Below, piece after piece: positions 32,701 to 46,100 of a DNA stretch of 64,000 nucleotides. The position numbers and the translations under genes were made by a program. The stretch comes from Mycteria americana. Its lineage: Eukaryota > Chordata > Aves > Ciconiiformes > Ciconiidae. Where the stretch lies: the NCBI RefSeq assembly GCF_035582795.1, contig NC_134370.1:50517501-50581500 (forward strand), given 5' to 3'. The notes beneath the pieces are model-generated. The model worked only from the letters and a program-made list of their open reading frames with translations, was not told the origin of the DNA and did no database searches. How positions within the stretch are numbered: position 1 is the first letter of the stretch; every line of letters starts with the position of its first letter.

Positions 32701-35199
32701 GATTTAACATTAATGAAGTTTAAGTTGATGGTGTCCTTTGAAGTAAGTTGCCCAAAGCATATGAGCAAGTGAGGCACAAATCTGGAAAAAAGGTAACTTA
32801 AAAAAAACAGGTCTAATTCAACTGCACTAACCTACTAATGTTCCCTCCCCCCCGCCCCAGATTACCCACACCCAGTTTAACAAAAAATAAACAGAACTCA
32901 TCAGAAAAATTGCTATAGCTATGTAATCTACTTTATTGGAATCTTAATACTGGAGTAACTAAAAAAAAAAAAATAATAGTTTACTTGTTCTATTGTTGCA
33001 ATGAGTAATATCCACACTATGTGCACTCAGCAGAACAACAGTACCATAGCACAGGTGTTTTATGCTTAAGTGCATGGTTAAGAGTTTCTAGAACTTGTTT
33101 AGAACTGTGTACCTCTTCTCTCTCTATTCATTCGGCCTCCACCACCAAAGAACATGTCAAAGATGTCCATGGGTGAAGAGAAGCTGCCGCCACTCAGGCC
33201 TCCTTCTTTAATAGCCTGCTCCCCACCCTGGTCATAGAGGTCCCTTTTCTTTGGGTCCGACAGAACTTCATATGCCTGGGATATGAGTTTAAACTAAAAA
33301 GAAAAAAGCAGCTCTAAACAACTATGACCAAAAGGAAAAGTAACCCTCTCATATGCAACTCCACCTTCAGATTGAGCCACTATAGCACTCTCTTGTAGCA
33401 TTTGTCTTTTTCCAAAGGGAAACTCCCTAAACAAATGTGTAATAAGACTATAATTGTACACTTTTGTCCAGGGAAACCACCCCTTTTCTCCCCTCTCCCC
33501 CCTCCTCCCATCTTACAAGTGGGCTTAATTCAGAGTCACATCCAACTTACAAGCAATGCAAACTACACTTTGACGATTGTGGTAGTTGCAACCATTATAC
33601 ACTTCTAACAATTCCATTTAAAAAGGGATATGATACTATCCCAAAGTCTTGGAGGACCCCAGATGCTCAATGGCCAAAGCAGTGCTAGTCATTCTAGAGC
33701 TACACAGAGATCCTTCGTGGCTGCTGAGCTGCCACATCCAGCTAGAACTAAACACAGATTTAAGTGACCAGACACTGATGTTGCTTACTCATCGCAAATA
33801 GGACTCAGATACAAATCAAAACATCCACTTTATCAAAAAAATTAAGGGCTTTTTTTTTTTTAATAGCTATCAAGAATTTCCTATTACTAAGATGACTACG
33901 TTAATTTTTAAACACAGTTTGCTATTACTGAAGTGACTACTTCCATTTTAAACATGATTTACTTGTGACCAGGTAAAGTGGTGTAAGTAAAAAAAGCAGG
34001 CCAAAAATGAAAGCAGAAAAGGTTACCTTTGACTATGTTACTATTTAACTAGCTTGAGTTTTGTAAATTAGTGTACTAGATACACAAACATGGAGTTTCT
34101 ATTCCTATGTTAAGGTATTATCAGACCAGCTTTTAGATAAATAATCCTACAATTCAAGTTTTCCATAGTTCTCCAATTGCGGTGCTCATTTATTCTCCTA
34201 GGCAACATGTGGAGTTGAGCAGATCTCTGCTACTAGCAAGTAAAATGGTTTTGTTGTAAACAGTCCGCCCATGTGCAGCCCAATGACTTGTTCTAGATAG
34301 TTACCTTGTACATCTGCATTAGCATTTTCTCTGAAGAAAACTCATCCTGTTCAGAAACACAAATCCATCCAGTGCAACCCCAGCACGCACAGTAGCGCTG
34401 GCAGCTGGGTCCACCACTGGCCTTTGCAACATCTGACACAGCACGATGGCCATTAGGACTCTATAAATCCTTTCAGCTTTGCCCGTTTTAACCAGCATCT
34501 CTGTAAGAATGAGCTCCCATTGGCAAGTATGGAAAGACCAGTAGGAACTGCGTCCAAAAGGAAGAACTAAGGCATCCCCTCCTGCCACAGCTGGGCCATC
34601 AGGCCTGCTGCCAGCTTCAGATGTCTTTTATAGACTTTGAAGAACGGGAGCCTTCATTTAATCGCACTATGCTACAGGAACAGCATTATGTCCGTCCTTT
34701 AGACAAAGAAGAATTTTAAAATGGAATTAAGGGCGCGCTTTCGCCTTTGTACATGAACAACGACCGGTATGTGGAACACCCGCGGTGCCCCACGCACGCG
34801 GCTCTGCGCCAGCACCCACATTCTCCCGGCGGAGTCGCCCATCTTGAGGCCCGGCAGCGCCTGCAGTAAGCCCAGCCGGCGCAGGCAGGGCCCGGGCCCG
34901 GGCTCAGGCTCAGCCCCAGCCCGCCGCGAGTCCGCGCCACCCCGCCGGAGGAACCTGCCTAGCACAGGGGGACGCCGCAGGTGCCGCCGGGAGCGCTGCT
35001 GCCTCACCGCGGGCGGGCGGCCCACGGGCCCCAGTCGAGTCCCAGCCCGGCCTCAGCCCCCGCATACCCGCTCGCCCTCGCTGGGGTTCTTGTCGGGATG
35101 GTACTTCAGCGCTAGCTTGCGGTAGGCGCGTTTGATCTCCTCGGAGGAGGCATTGGGCTTCACCTGCAGGATGTCGTAGTACTCCGTCTCCTTCACCAT
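29763..35199 (-). CDS. DNAJA4: DNAJA4, type A DnaJ/Hsp40 co-chaperone
   Basis: Seven coding exons, in transcript order: 35199-35068, 33293-33113, 32176-32072, 31235-31008, 30927-30697, 30163-30063 and 29981-29763. All introns are GT-AG and phases agree, giving 1197 nt and 398 aa (human has 397). Domains: J domain near residues 6-68 with the HPD triad at 34-36, which stimulates Hsp70 ATPase; a Gly/Phe-rich linker ([16 protein letters not shown]) at about 84-100; a zinc-finger region with four CxxC pairs at 135/138, 151/154, 178/181 and 194/197; then the C-terminal client-binding domains. It ends in CQTS, a CaaX box for farnesylation that would tether the protein to membranes. The zinc-finger and C-terminal sequence matches DNAJA4 better than DNAJA1, although the final QCQTS resembles DNAJA1. 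It acts with cytosolic Hsp70. The promoter carries heat-shock elements. Intron 1 (33294-35067) is the largest and partly CpG-rich. Confidence 0.96.
31889..31910 (+). repeat. G-run in DNAJA4 intron 3
   Basis: Two runs of G, interrupted by single C and A bases, lie about 160 nt past the exon 3 donor when read along the gene. They are followed on the + strand by an A15 tract near 31966-31981 and GGTTT-type repeats near 32010-32068. In the transcript these read as C-rich, then T-rich tracts. The simple sequence may be a slippage site, and the nearby acceptor and donor are unaffected. Confidence 0.6.
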
Positions 35200-35395
35200 G
35201 GTGCCCTGCGGGAGGACGCGCCACGTTACACTGCGTTACCCGCCCCCCCCATCACGCCGCCGGCCAGGACGCGCGCCCCAAAACAGGTCACCCCACCCGG
35301 CATCCCACAGAGGCCCACCGGGCCGCGCTCACCGCCGCAGCCGCCCCGCCGCTGCCGCCCGCTCGCCGATCACCGTTGCCCCGCCTCTTCCGCGG

Positions 35396-35403
35396 CTTTT
35401 ATA
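35396..35403 (-). promoter_or_regulatory. TATA box of DNAJA4
   Basis: The - strand reads CATATAAAAG here, a strong TATA box about 200 bp upstream of the DNAJA4 start codon. It predicts transcription starting near 35370 and a GC-rich 5' untranslated region of about 170 nt. A TATA box embedded in a CpG island (about 34740-35560) is typical of stress-inducible chaperone genes. Confidence 0.75.
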
Positions 35404-35415
35404 TGGGCACCGGCC

Positions 35416-35428
35416 GAATCTTCTGGAA
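35416..35428 (-). promoter_or_regulatory. Heat-shock element 1 (perfect three-unit HSF site)
   Basis: The + strand reads GAA-TC-TTC-TG-GAA, three perfectly spaced inverted nGAAn units, which is the binding site for a heat-shock factor trimer. It lies 12 bp upstream of the TATA box, a classical arrangement for heat-inducible genes. CRE/ATF-like sites nearby (ACGTCAC at 35441-35447 and TGATGTCA at 35478-35485) may add stress input. Confidence 0.8.
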
Positions 35429-35454
35429 TGACGCCGCCCTACGTCACGGCCCTG

Positions 35455-35472
35455 GAACGGTCTAGAATTCCC
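35455..35472 (-). promoter_or_regulatory. Heat-shock element 2 (imperfect)
   Basis: GAA-CG-GTC-TA-GAA-TT-CCC on the + strand keeps the 5-bp periodicity of an HSF site: units one and three are perfect, the second has one mismatch and the fourth is degenerate. Lying 26 bp beyond the first element, it could allow cooperative binding of two HSF trimers. Confidence 0.55.
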
Positions 35473-35534
35473 GCGCGTGATGTCACCGCCGGTACGTGCA
35501 GGGGGAGGAGCCTGTTTCCACCCGCCACTTCGGG

Positions 35535-35551
35535 AGGGGGGGGGGGGGGGG
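35535..35551 (+). repeat. Uninterrupted G tract upstream of the DNAJA4 promoter
   Basis: A run of about 17 G residues follows CACTTCGGGA, roughly 170 bp upstream of the predicted transcription start of DNAJA4. Such tracts can form G-quadruplexes and exclude nucleosomes. The exact length is unreliable because sequencing slips on homopolymers. Confidence 0.7.
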
Positions 35552-36227
35552 CATGGTGCTCTATGGCGGGCTCGGCCCGGTGAAGGCTGAGACGAGCCGC
35601 AGAGGTCGCTCCCTATCTTCCTCCTGAAGGAGGAGGCTCTTCAGGGGGCGGTTTCTCCCCGTCAGGTGTCACGGGTTTTGGTCACTACAGTGTAATTTTA
35701 CGGTGGCCTTCTTAATTAGTGGCAGTTTTGTCTTCCTTCTCTCCTGTAAAATTTATTAATTCGTATCTGGCCTTGGGAGAGACTAATGAACACCCTGGTA
35801 CAAACTTACCCGCTCCTAAGAAGCGAGTACTGGCTGCGCATTAGAAGTTAGTTAATCTGTTGGATTTCTGATGCTTTGTTCTTTGGTATTTTGGGCGTTT
35901 TAAAATTAGTTGAGCTAATGGCATGCCCCCATTCTATCCATTAGTCGCCCTTTCCTCAAGCCAGCCTGCTGAGAGCGGGCTAGAAAGCTGGGTTAGTTTT
36001 CATCTTTCTCTAGGCAACCAAAGGTCTCCAATTAATTATTTACTGCTCAGGTGAAAGGAGATAACTGCTACTGGTGTAGGAGCTGAGTAAAAGCATGTTT
36101 TCCTAGTAGGTGACAAATGAGTGCTGAAAATCACAAGTGAAAAATACAGAAAAGCTATATGAAGTAAGAACAGATTTTGTTCAAGCTGAAGATGAGTAGA
36201 AATGCTTACAAGCTGTTTTTATTGCAG

Positions 36228-36327
36228 GAAAAAGTTCTTTATTTCTGGAAGCAGTTTTATAAAACAAGAACATCTCCTGTAGTTATGATAACCCAAAGGC
36301 TGCAGCGCTCTGTCAGCCGCAATACAG
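36228..36327 (+). other. Candidate exon near the DNAJA4 promoter, gene unknown
   Basis: The block has an acceptor-like start (CTGTTTTTATTGCAG|GAAAAAG) and a donor-like end (AATACAG|GTAAAAAG). Over its 100 nt one frame stays open (33 codons plus one base, beginning EKVLYFWKQF and ending SVSRNT). It contains an ATG at 36285. Its phase does not join in frame to the ATG of the ACSBG1-like exon at 43132, so it could be a 5' untranslated exon of that gene, an exon of a transcript diverging from the DNAJA4 CpG island, or a chance pairing of sites. The peptide is not one I recognise. Confidence 0.3.
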
Positions 36328-39250
36328 GTAAAAAGTTAAGATGGCTGTGAAGAAAAGAACCCTGTTGCATTGTCTAACAGTGGAAAATTGAGAAAAAGAA
36401 GAGGGGGAAAAAAAAGGCAATGTGGGTTTTGAATGAAAATTTTTTATGGTTTAAAGCTCTAGTAACATTATAATGAGCTTCTTACTGTATTTCAGGTAAA
36501 TACTATTAGAAGATTGAATTAATGCAATCTGTTCTTTGTATAGTCCTGCTTATATTAAACATGTAGACTTAAGAAAGGAGGGGGAGCTAAATCTACAGGA
36601 AAAAAAACCCCAAAATGTCAGTGAAAGGAACAGTTCAAAACCACAAGAAAGAAATCAGTGTTGGAAACTATTATTTTCTCTAAGCATAATTATCAACAGC
36701 TGAACATGTCAATCCGTGTTTTGCAATGGTGAAATTATATTGACAAGTAAATGCAGAAATTATTTACCAAAAAAACTATAGTAAGTTACTCTGTAAACTT
36801 GTAGGCTGAGAACTATATATCCCCTTTTTAAGGGGAAAAAGCAGTTTATTCTAGTAGTGGTCTTCACCTTAAAGATAAATTAGCTATAATCCTATAGTCC
36901 TGAAGATAATATTCCTGTTAAGAAGAACTGATAAATCTGTTAATAGCTTTGCAGTAGCTGAATGCTTCAGCAGATGAGAGGCTTTCAAAGCACGTAATGA
37001 ATTTCACTGAGAATTGACATTCAAAAATCAATTGATAGTATGTTGTAAAGAGTATATAGTTCCTGTGAGTAGAAACCCTCATGTAGGTTTATGTAGATAT
37101 TAGTAAATATAACATGAACTCAGACTCGTGGGTGGTTTCTTACTACTAACAGTTGTTACTAGTAGTAACGGCCAAAAACTTCACTGGTATGGATCTTTCC
37201 TTAAGAGGGTTGAGCCTCCTGCTTTGTTTACTTTCCTTTCATTTTATTAGAGGGAGCTACCAGGTAATACTTACTTTGATATTAAGTATTTGTTTTCTCC
37301 ATCTTTGGTTCCAGTTGGTACAACCAAACTCCTTATTTATTCAAAGAATTAGTGGGAAAAGTAGTAAGGGCTGGTGTTTTGGATTAGAAAAAAAGGAGAG
37401 AAATCACTCCATTGGTATTCTTTGCATCACCATCTGCATCTCCTGCATCACTCTAGTCTGAGAACTGCAGTCATCCTGATACCCGAGGGGAATACAGTAC
37501 TTCCCTAGCTGTCTGAAGCAAAACATTTCCTATTTATCAATATCGTATTTATGGAACAGAGTTGGAATCCTCAGCACCTGATTGTACTCATCTAATTTGT
37601 CATAACTAGTCATAAAGGTAATACGGCCTTTAGACATGCAGACATATTGCTCAGCAATTACAGTGGTGGTTCCTTTACTCAACCAACCTGGTGATCGAGT
37701 GTGTATATGCTCAATTCTGTTTCTTTTGCTACACACCTTACCTCCTTAAGTCTGTGATTGTTCCTAACCAGCAGTTGCTAACCCATTTCTCAGATGAACA
37801 GCTGATCTCTTTTACTATTCTTTCCCTTTCTTTCCCTCCTGCTGCATGTAATATTATGAATCACCTTGTCACTTTTTACGTGCACAGTATCAAATTTGCA
37901 TGTAGGTGTAAACAGGAAAACAAGCAGAGAATTTCCATTCTCTGCAAGTAGGCAGGACTGGACTGGGAGTGGGGAATAATTAGATCCTACTGCTCATTTC
38001 ATTTAACCACCAGAGGACTCTGCCTTCAGTTCTGAAATAGGTATTCCCGCTGTTAGCACAAAACAGGAGTCAAAACACTGCCTCCCACCTGGCCTTGGGA
38101 GCATACAGCATCTTTATGCGCTACAAGAATTATGTATTTATCTTTTAATCTCTCCTATATGAAATACTCATAGAATCTCCTTGTTTGCATTTCCATCTTT
38201 TATCTGGCTATATTAACATTTCTCTTTAATCACGTCTTTAAACTGTGAAGCTGTCGTTGGAAGCAGCATCGTGGAGACACAGGTGAGAGTATAATCTACT
38301 GAATTGCAGCTGCAGTTTCTTGCAGCACACTTGATTTTTTTGTAGAGAAGTTCCAAGAATAACTTTGATTACAAACACCTGAAAAAAAAAAAAATCAGGC
38401 ATCTGGAGGCTTGAAATGTGTGTCTGTTTTCAGTCACAGTAAATTTGCATAAAGAGCTTCAGTAGTCCCTCTGGAAGGTGAAATCAGAATCACAACAGAC
38501 TTTCCTTGGTGTTGAGCTGGATTCTTTCAGTATCCAAACCTGAACAGGTATCACAATTTCTACAAAGCTGTTAGGAAAACACCCTTTAAATAATATTTTT
38601 AACCTATGATTTTAAGTCTCATTTAAAATATACTTTTAAAAGGCTATTTAAAGTATAACAGTTTCATGTAATGGAACTTTAATGCTACTGGAACTTTTTC
38701 CACATAATTAATACCTGAAAAGGATGTTTTGTACAGAAACAAGGTCTTAGGAAAATCTTTTTGCCTACGATGGAAAGTAAAAGATCTGTATCTCCAAGAA
38801 AATTTAAATGATGGCATTTGTTTTGGGCTGTTTTAGGGCAGTGTATAGTGAGTGACTAGCATGTTTAGAGGATTTCTCTGAAGCAAGTTTTAATTAAAAT
38901 GTGAAACAATCTGTAGCAATTAATTTTAATTGCTAGTAATACAGAAGGAGTAAGACCTGTTTTCATAGTACAGTTTTGATTAGTTAAAGGCTGGGCATCT
39001 CTAAGTGGTTTGGGCCTGTAGAAGATTTGACTGCAAATATGACAGGATAAATGAACACCTATAGGTAAATGTGAAAATGCAAGCTACTTACTTTGAGTTT
39101 AAAACAATCTTTTCCTCAGAAAGAAGCAGCAAAATTGTTTCTAGATGTGCCTGTCCTCAGACCAACTGTTGTTTTGACCTGACAGGATGTTCTGCCTCCC
39201 TCCAGTTGCTCAGAAACAGCCGCCTTTCTCCAGATGTGCATTGCAGCTAC

Positions 39251-39270
39251 TTCCCCCCCCCCCCCCCCCC
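39251..39270 (+). repeat. C homopolymer tract
   Basis: About 20 consecutive C residues follow CTACTTC and precede GACGATTC. This is a simple low-complexity tract; its length is uncertain in assemblies, and it can form i-motif or G-quadruplex structures. Confidence 0.75.
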
Positions 39271-42200
39271 CGACGATTCTCTTCCTTAATTAGTACAAAC
39301 TGGTAGTTACAGGCACATCTAAGATGCTTTTGTCATTGGCACTCAGACTCCAGAAGCTCTGCAAAAACTAATCCGTGTTTTTCTCTATATTGTTGTGGAA
39401 CAGTTCCCTAGAAAGCAGAATGCATTGTTCAGAAAAGCAAAATGAAATTCCTGTTGCTGTGGCATGGTCAATGAGAGAAAACATTTTTACAGAGAGATTT
39501 CTACTGGAAATTTTGTGAAATAGTAATACATGCAGCTGGTTATGCTTGTGGATAGCAGTGTGTTTTGTGGGATAAACTGCTTCACCTGACAAATGTACAT
39601 GAGGTAGTCTTGTTTTTGCCTAGAGATGCTGCTTTGAGTATGGATAAATTCTCTTCAGTTCTGCAAGTATGGGGAGACAGCTAGGAGTAAAAGTTGTCCT
39701 TTCTCTAATCTGAATTCCTTCATTAGAAATGAATTAGTCTAAAAAGTGTATGTGACTTTAAAAAGATGTTGCTTGCCTAGGGCTTTTCATTATGGAATCT
39801 GCCCTCAGCATCTCCTCCTTAGCCCAAGCTAGCGTAAATTTGTTGATCTTTAAGGTATGTGTTGAGACGCATTTGTTTACTAAGACTTAATGGAGGCTTA
39901 GCCACAGTAATGTTTGAAGATATGCTTGGATTTAGAATTTTGCTTAAACCCTGACACCTCCTCTTGTTTAAGTGTAACTGTAGAGTTGATCATGGTTTTA
40001 TTTTAGCTAAAATGTTTTAGAGGCCAAAATTAAATCTTTAATTTTATGAGAAACTGGAAAAAAAAGAAACAACTGGATGAATGTATTGTGTGTGAAAGCT
40101 GTATATAATCACAGTAAATGCAGCTAACAGCCATTCAGGAACATAGCAGACAGAGGGTTGCAATTGGTAGCAAGTTGAAAAACTGCCAGGCTTTAGGAGG
40201 ACTGATTTGAAATAATGAAAAAAGATTAGAAGTGGTGCCATTTTTGTAAATAAATGTAACAAAGCGTTTGAAATAGAAACTGTAAAGGTTATTAGATGTT
40301 TTGCTAGTGGTTGTTGCAGGGTGAGGGATTTTTTTGTTTTAGACTCAGTGCTGGAAGCCTGGAATAACAATAGGACTACCAGTTTAACGTCATGCTTGTA
40401 CCAAAAAGCATTGTTTTACACTAAGATGTTTGTTACCAGTTACAGGATTTAAAAAAAAGAAAAAGGGCCAATCACACAGAGACGTTTTGTTACATGAATC
40501 GACAACCTGCTTAAACTAATTGGGATGAACAGCAAGGAGCATCCAGAATTAGTGTACTCCTCCGTTAGTTTTAAATAAGTACAAGTTTTATGGTGAAACA
40601 TAAACATCCTTGCCTTACAAGTAAAGAAATGGGGGAGCATACAGCTATGGGCAGTTTCATGTTGCCATAGTGGCATTGTGAATTAAACCTGAAACATCCT
40701 GTCCCAAACATGAAGGGGTGCCATGCACTCCACCCACGCTGGGACTGGTCTGTGCATTGTGGTTCCGTTGGTTACTGACCTTAGTAACAACATCGCTTTG
40801 TTTTGGCCTCTCTAATATTTCTGTTTGAGATCTTGTGACAGTGCAAGTTTGTAGTGACAGTGTCTTTATTTCCTGAAAGATACAAATCATAATTGTACAG
40901 CAAAGGACGTGAACAGTACGTGAGCTTTATTTGCCTCTTAATTTCCCTCATAGCTTTGTGAGCCTGTCAATGCCCAGAAATCTTAACCTGTAGCTGGAAA
41001 AAGCAGCCCATCCCACTGCAAAAATTCAGTCTGAGTCTAGTGCAGTCTTGTACAAGTTGCATGCAAGTAGATGTAAGCATAAAAGAAAAGGACCATAGAA
41101 TCATGTAAACTGCAGCATGTAAAAATCATTTGAAGGTAAAGGTCATTCCTTACTGAACTCTGCAGAAGTTGCTAGCCTCATTTGTTAGGGTTTATTACTT
41201 GAAACTTGAAGAGTACCTAGAAATGTTGTACCAGAACTACAAAGGCAAATTCTGTGTAGAACTGTTTCTTACAGCATGACATTCATAAGCCTATTGTTAA
41301 AATGACAAGACTGTTTGTAGCTGACAATTGCAGGAAACTTACGGTTTAGCACAATCATGTGAGTTTTCTATTACAGTTAAACAATACACAGTCCAAAAGC
41401 AACTCTTCTCCACCAGTCCCCCTAGATAAATTCCCCTTTCTTCACAGCCTGGCTGCCCTGCAGCCACTTCTGTTACTAGGGGAGTGATTTAGCATCGGAG
41501 AATTCTTGATTGTGTCAAAATAATTTTTTAACCATCAGTTAAAGGAAGATCATAGGAAAAACAAAACAAAAAAATCCTTTCTAAACATAGTATGTATAGA
41601 AGAGATGTATATTTGAGGTTTTCTGTTTATTTGCTGAAAGTACAAGTTTCAGAGAATTAACAGCCATTTTCCTTCCATGAGACCAGCCTGTTACCTAGCC
41701 ACTCAACACCCAAGATTCAACCCAAGCAAGGTAATTGGTGGTCATCTAATTGGATTCCTTCATATAAATAGCATGTAAAACATTTTAGATGACCAGAAGA
41801 AGAAAAAAAAAATAGATCTCTTGCAACATAGTTTAATCCTGTTTTTTCTTTGATATTTCTGGAAAGCTAGTTGCAAGCCCATGGGAGATACCTAGTGGCT
41901 TTCTGGAAGGAATCATTGGAACAAAGTGAGAATTTGGACAATTATCCCAAAATGAAGGAACTAAATCAATCCTGACAAAAATGAATTTTCACTGCATAAG
42001 ATGACACATTTCTACCATTGAAATATCCCCTGTTCTGTGTTCAGATATTTTCAAGCAAGTTTCTGGTGTGAGAATAGACCCCTTAGAATCCCACTGGGAA
42101 GTTTTATTTCTTTTCCTTTCATTTCAAATTGCATTATCTACAATTCAGCATTTGGATATGGTGCAAGATACTCTGGAATAAAATTCACATCTTTCTAGAA

Positions 42201-43131
42201 AGTTAGATGTTTACCAGCCTTACATTTTCCTAATCACTATGGCTGTCTTTGTACTACTAAATAAAACATTCTAGATCATGTTCTGTGGCTCTGAAGGCAA
42301 ATAGCACGGCACAGCTTGCATCCCTCTCTTCTTCTTCCAGACAGGGTAGTCATTAACATCGTCTCCCAGTAACAGCCCCTGGCCTGGGTTATCCCCTGGT
42401 GTAGGGAAATGCCAGTTCACACAGACCAAAACCATACCAGGGAAGGTGCTCGCAGTGGGTGGCTTGAGCCATTCTCCGGATCTTTTTCTACTAATATAGA
42501 AGTAGCTTAAGTAGCTAAACTAGACTTTCTTACATCCTGGAAAGTAATTTGTTTAGTCATGTGTAGAAACTTCTACAGTACATGATAGGCCTGATTTGGT
42601 GTAGTTGATGAAGTGCTGGTGTAGTTGTGATGCTGGAGGAGGTGCTTGGCTGTTGCAGTACTGGGTTTCATAGGTATAATTGACTTGAAGGCATTTCCTA
42701 ATGTAATTAGTCTGCATTTTCTTTAAGAAAATAACTTATTTGAGTGTTCTTTTTTGAAACTAGAGTTAATAAAATTAGAATTGCTTCAACTTCTGTGAAC
42801 AAATTCATTGGAAACCTTGGCAAAATAAAAGATTTGCATCTTAAAGCATTGTAGACTCATTAAAATTCTTCTCATGGATAATTAAAGAAAACTGAATTAA
42901 AAGGAAAGTTTTAACAGTAAGCAGCTCACAGGCACTGCGACATTTCAAGCATGTTAAAATCAGAAAGAAATAGCTTTTGTAGCTGTAGTCTCCTCCTCTT
43001 GTATTACGTGTTGTTTTTTTTAACAAATAACCAATTACTGTTGGTTTCTTCAGTTGTCCAAGTAGCTTATTTATGCCTGACCCGCACAGTTCTTTAGCAT
43101 ATTTGTGACCAGCTTTAGAGGGTTTGTCAGC

Positions 43132-46100
43132 ATGCCTAACAGTGGAGAGATTCTTACGAAAAAATTACAAGATGAAAATGCAATGAATATTTCAGAAAGC
43201 TATGAAAATGGGTAAAGTAGCTTGAGTATTTATTTTAACAAACTGATATACCAATTTTTCACAACTTAAGTTTGTCTTCTACTACGGCACAGATCCACAA
43301 GAGCCTTGTCTGCCTAATGGTGTCTCTGCTATCTAATGCAGACTAAGGTGTATCTTTTGAGGCTAGAATGAGAGAAAATTGTAATGAAGATTCTAAATGG
43401 ATTTATTCTGCTATGCTAACTTCTAGTTTGGTGTTAATAGCATCATTCAGTATGGACTATGTTGCTTGTATCCTGTTTGCATATATCTAGTTGTACAGCA
43501 TTCATTTTATAGCACAGAGGCTCTTAGCCCCAGAAGTGGGCTCAGCAGAAGTTCGTGTATAGCAGTTCTGACAAGAGCTATGTTTAGCTCCTGTGGCTCA
43601 GCTGCTCACAGCTTAGCAAAACCATGGAATGCTAGTGAAAGTATTGGTAAACTACTAGACTTTTATTCTTCAGTAAATTAAATGATTAATGGCTTTTCAA
43701 CCATGTAGTGAGATTATAGGCATTCTCAAATACCAGCAAATAGCACATTTCAGATAGTCAAGAAAAAAAACCAGCCAATGCTCCTGTACCATCCCTTCAC
43801 GTGTCTCTGATGGTAAGAGTGGGACTGAAGACTCTAGAAGTTCAGTACCAGTTGCTCTGCACATATTACAATGCATATAATCTACTTTGAATGGACTTTC
43901 AAAAGTACCCTAGCTGCAGCTATGGAAGTAGGTCTTTCTTCTCTCCTGAATTTGGGGGAATAATCCTTAGATGATAATTTGCTTTTGTGGTTGAGCATCT
44001 TCTTCCCATCAAAGGCAACAGAACTTAACCAGGTAACCCATATCTTAGAGCACGAACTGAGAAACTTATTTTTAGAAGAGTTTGTTTTAGGGTCTATATT
44101 ACCTTTTTGCATGTAAGATAACCTACTGGCTGTTGTCTTATTTCTGTCGTAGGCAGCACAAAAGGGAAAAATAGTTTCTTTTGCCTGTTACTCTGTCACT
44201 GGAATGGTATTTTCTGTTAGAGAAAGCTCACCATCTCTAGGCTTTGTGGAAATACCGATTTTAAGAATAGAGCAACACATCTCACAGGAGATATTTTATC
44301 TTCTGATCATTATAAGTTTGTCAATAATGCTGAGTACTAATTATCCATTCCCAGAGACTGAACTATTCTATCAGGTAGATTCTTACTTTTCTGTCAAGTT
44401 AAATCTAACTTCACATTTGTTTAGGTAGCAATTTGCATGTGATGTCACTTGGAAGATTTGCTTGAGCCTTTCAGGTAAACGGTTGGGATCATTTTTATCA
44501 TAATAGTTTCTTCTGTTCTGGGCTTTGTAATCCTGGATAAGCATCATTAGGAGCAAAGTGTAAACATAATGTTTTTGGAAAAAAAAAAAGTTTAAGAAAT
44601 CTTTGAAATCTTTTGAATGTGGTGGTGTTGTTCTGGAGTCCTAATCAGTTAATACTAGAATTGTCTTTTTTTTGTTTAATCTGTCCAAAGATCATATAAC
44701 AATATTTGACTTGTGATCAGTGTAGGTATATGTACACACTGACTCATGAAAGTTAGGATTTTGCTAAATTAGTAATAATGCCTCTTTTTTAGTCCATGCA
44801 TGCTTCTATTTGTGACATGCTTAAGGAAAAAAATTTCCATGTTTTCTTTATTTAAAAAAAAAAAAAGCTAAAAGACAGTTAAAAAATATATAGTGGTTTG
44901 CACCCAGTGCAAACATGAAATTTAAGCTTCCTATATTAGAAAGATGTTTAGCATTTGGTTTGTTTCTGAATTTTTATTGAAAGAGTATCACAGAGACTAG
45001 AACTCCAAGTACTTTTGATGCATTCAAAGTCCTTGGCTAAGGACTTGGATAAATACATCTTTGTTAGTTTTTTTTAAGAAGTCAGTGCATGTTGTCCTGT
45101 TAAATATTGTTTACCTGGTGTGGTTTGAAGTTAGGTAGCAAACTTTATATACCTTTTTTGTATGCTGGAAGTAGGATTCCAGGTAGAAAGGACTAGACTA
45201 AATTCTAGCAAAATGGAAAGAGAAAAAAAGACCTTTTATAAGGCTGAAATTGAATCGATGTGACCTAAAAAAATGAGGAAGAGATGAAATAATGAGTTCT
45301 GTGTGACCTAACTTTGCACTCCCTGCAAATAGCCATACAGAAGCAGCTACTGGAAGATTTCTGCTTTGGGACTGGGTTTTTGCTGTGCAGGGGAGAACAG
45401 AGCCAGAAAATCTGTACCAAGGTCAGTGAAGGGTTGTAGTACACTACCAACTGCTGAATAAAGCTGGGTGGGGGGGTGGTGTCTGTAAAGGAAAAAAAAA
45501 AAAAAGCTGGATACATTGTTCATTCCTTCCCATTCACCCACATAGTTCTCAGCTATCTGTAAAACTGGTCTGCTCACCAAAATAAATGGCCTGATTTTTG
45601 AGGATATTTAGTCCTAACAAAAGAAATACTTCAGTTTTATTTTTTGCAAGTAGAGATAGATGTGTGCCAGCTGTGTTAAATGGCGAAATAGGTCTCAGCT
45701 GTTAACTTTATCTTTAGTACTTTGTTCTTTATTAAGTGTTTGTGTTGCTTTTAAATGTACCTTTGTGTGGGAAGAAGTTGTATGAGTAAATTGAGAAAGA
45801 CTGGTTTCTTGGGCACTATGAAAAGCAAACTGATCGTCAAATCAGCTGACCCTTTTTGCAAGAGTAGGAACATATTTGGGCTGATTTGTGGCCCCCTTTT
45901 TAAGTCTCATGAGGGCCTGAACACCAATTAAAACCTGAATCTAACCTGATCTTCGAGGACAAAGAGAAATTTTAAATAGAACGAATAAGGAATGTATTAT
46001 AATATTGCCCTAATTTGAATAGAGGAGTAATTAGTAAATAAGACGACCAGTCATAATAGACAGCAATATCCCTGTAAAGGACCACGAGGACCTCTTGTGA

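Larger units (their letters stand above)
35560..43131. other. Non-coding stretch between DNAJA4 and the ACSBG1 coding start
   Basis: Apart from the exon-like block at 36228-36327 and a C tract at 39251-39270, I see no coding signal or recognisable transposon here. The transcription start of the ACSBG1-like gene probably lies in this stretch. One possible leader donor is GACACAG|GTGAGAGT at 38281, but nothing else fixes an exon there. Open frames such as 37153-37461 and 40044-40370 show no family resemblance. Confidence 0.5.
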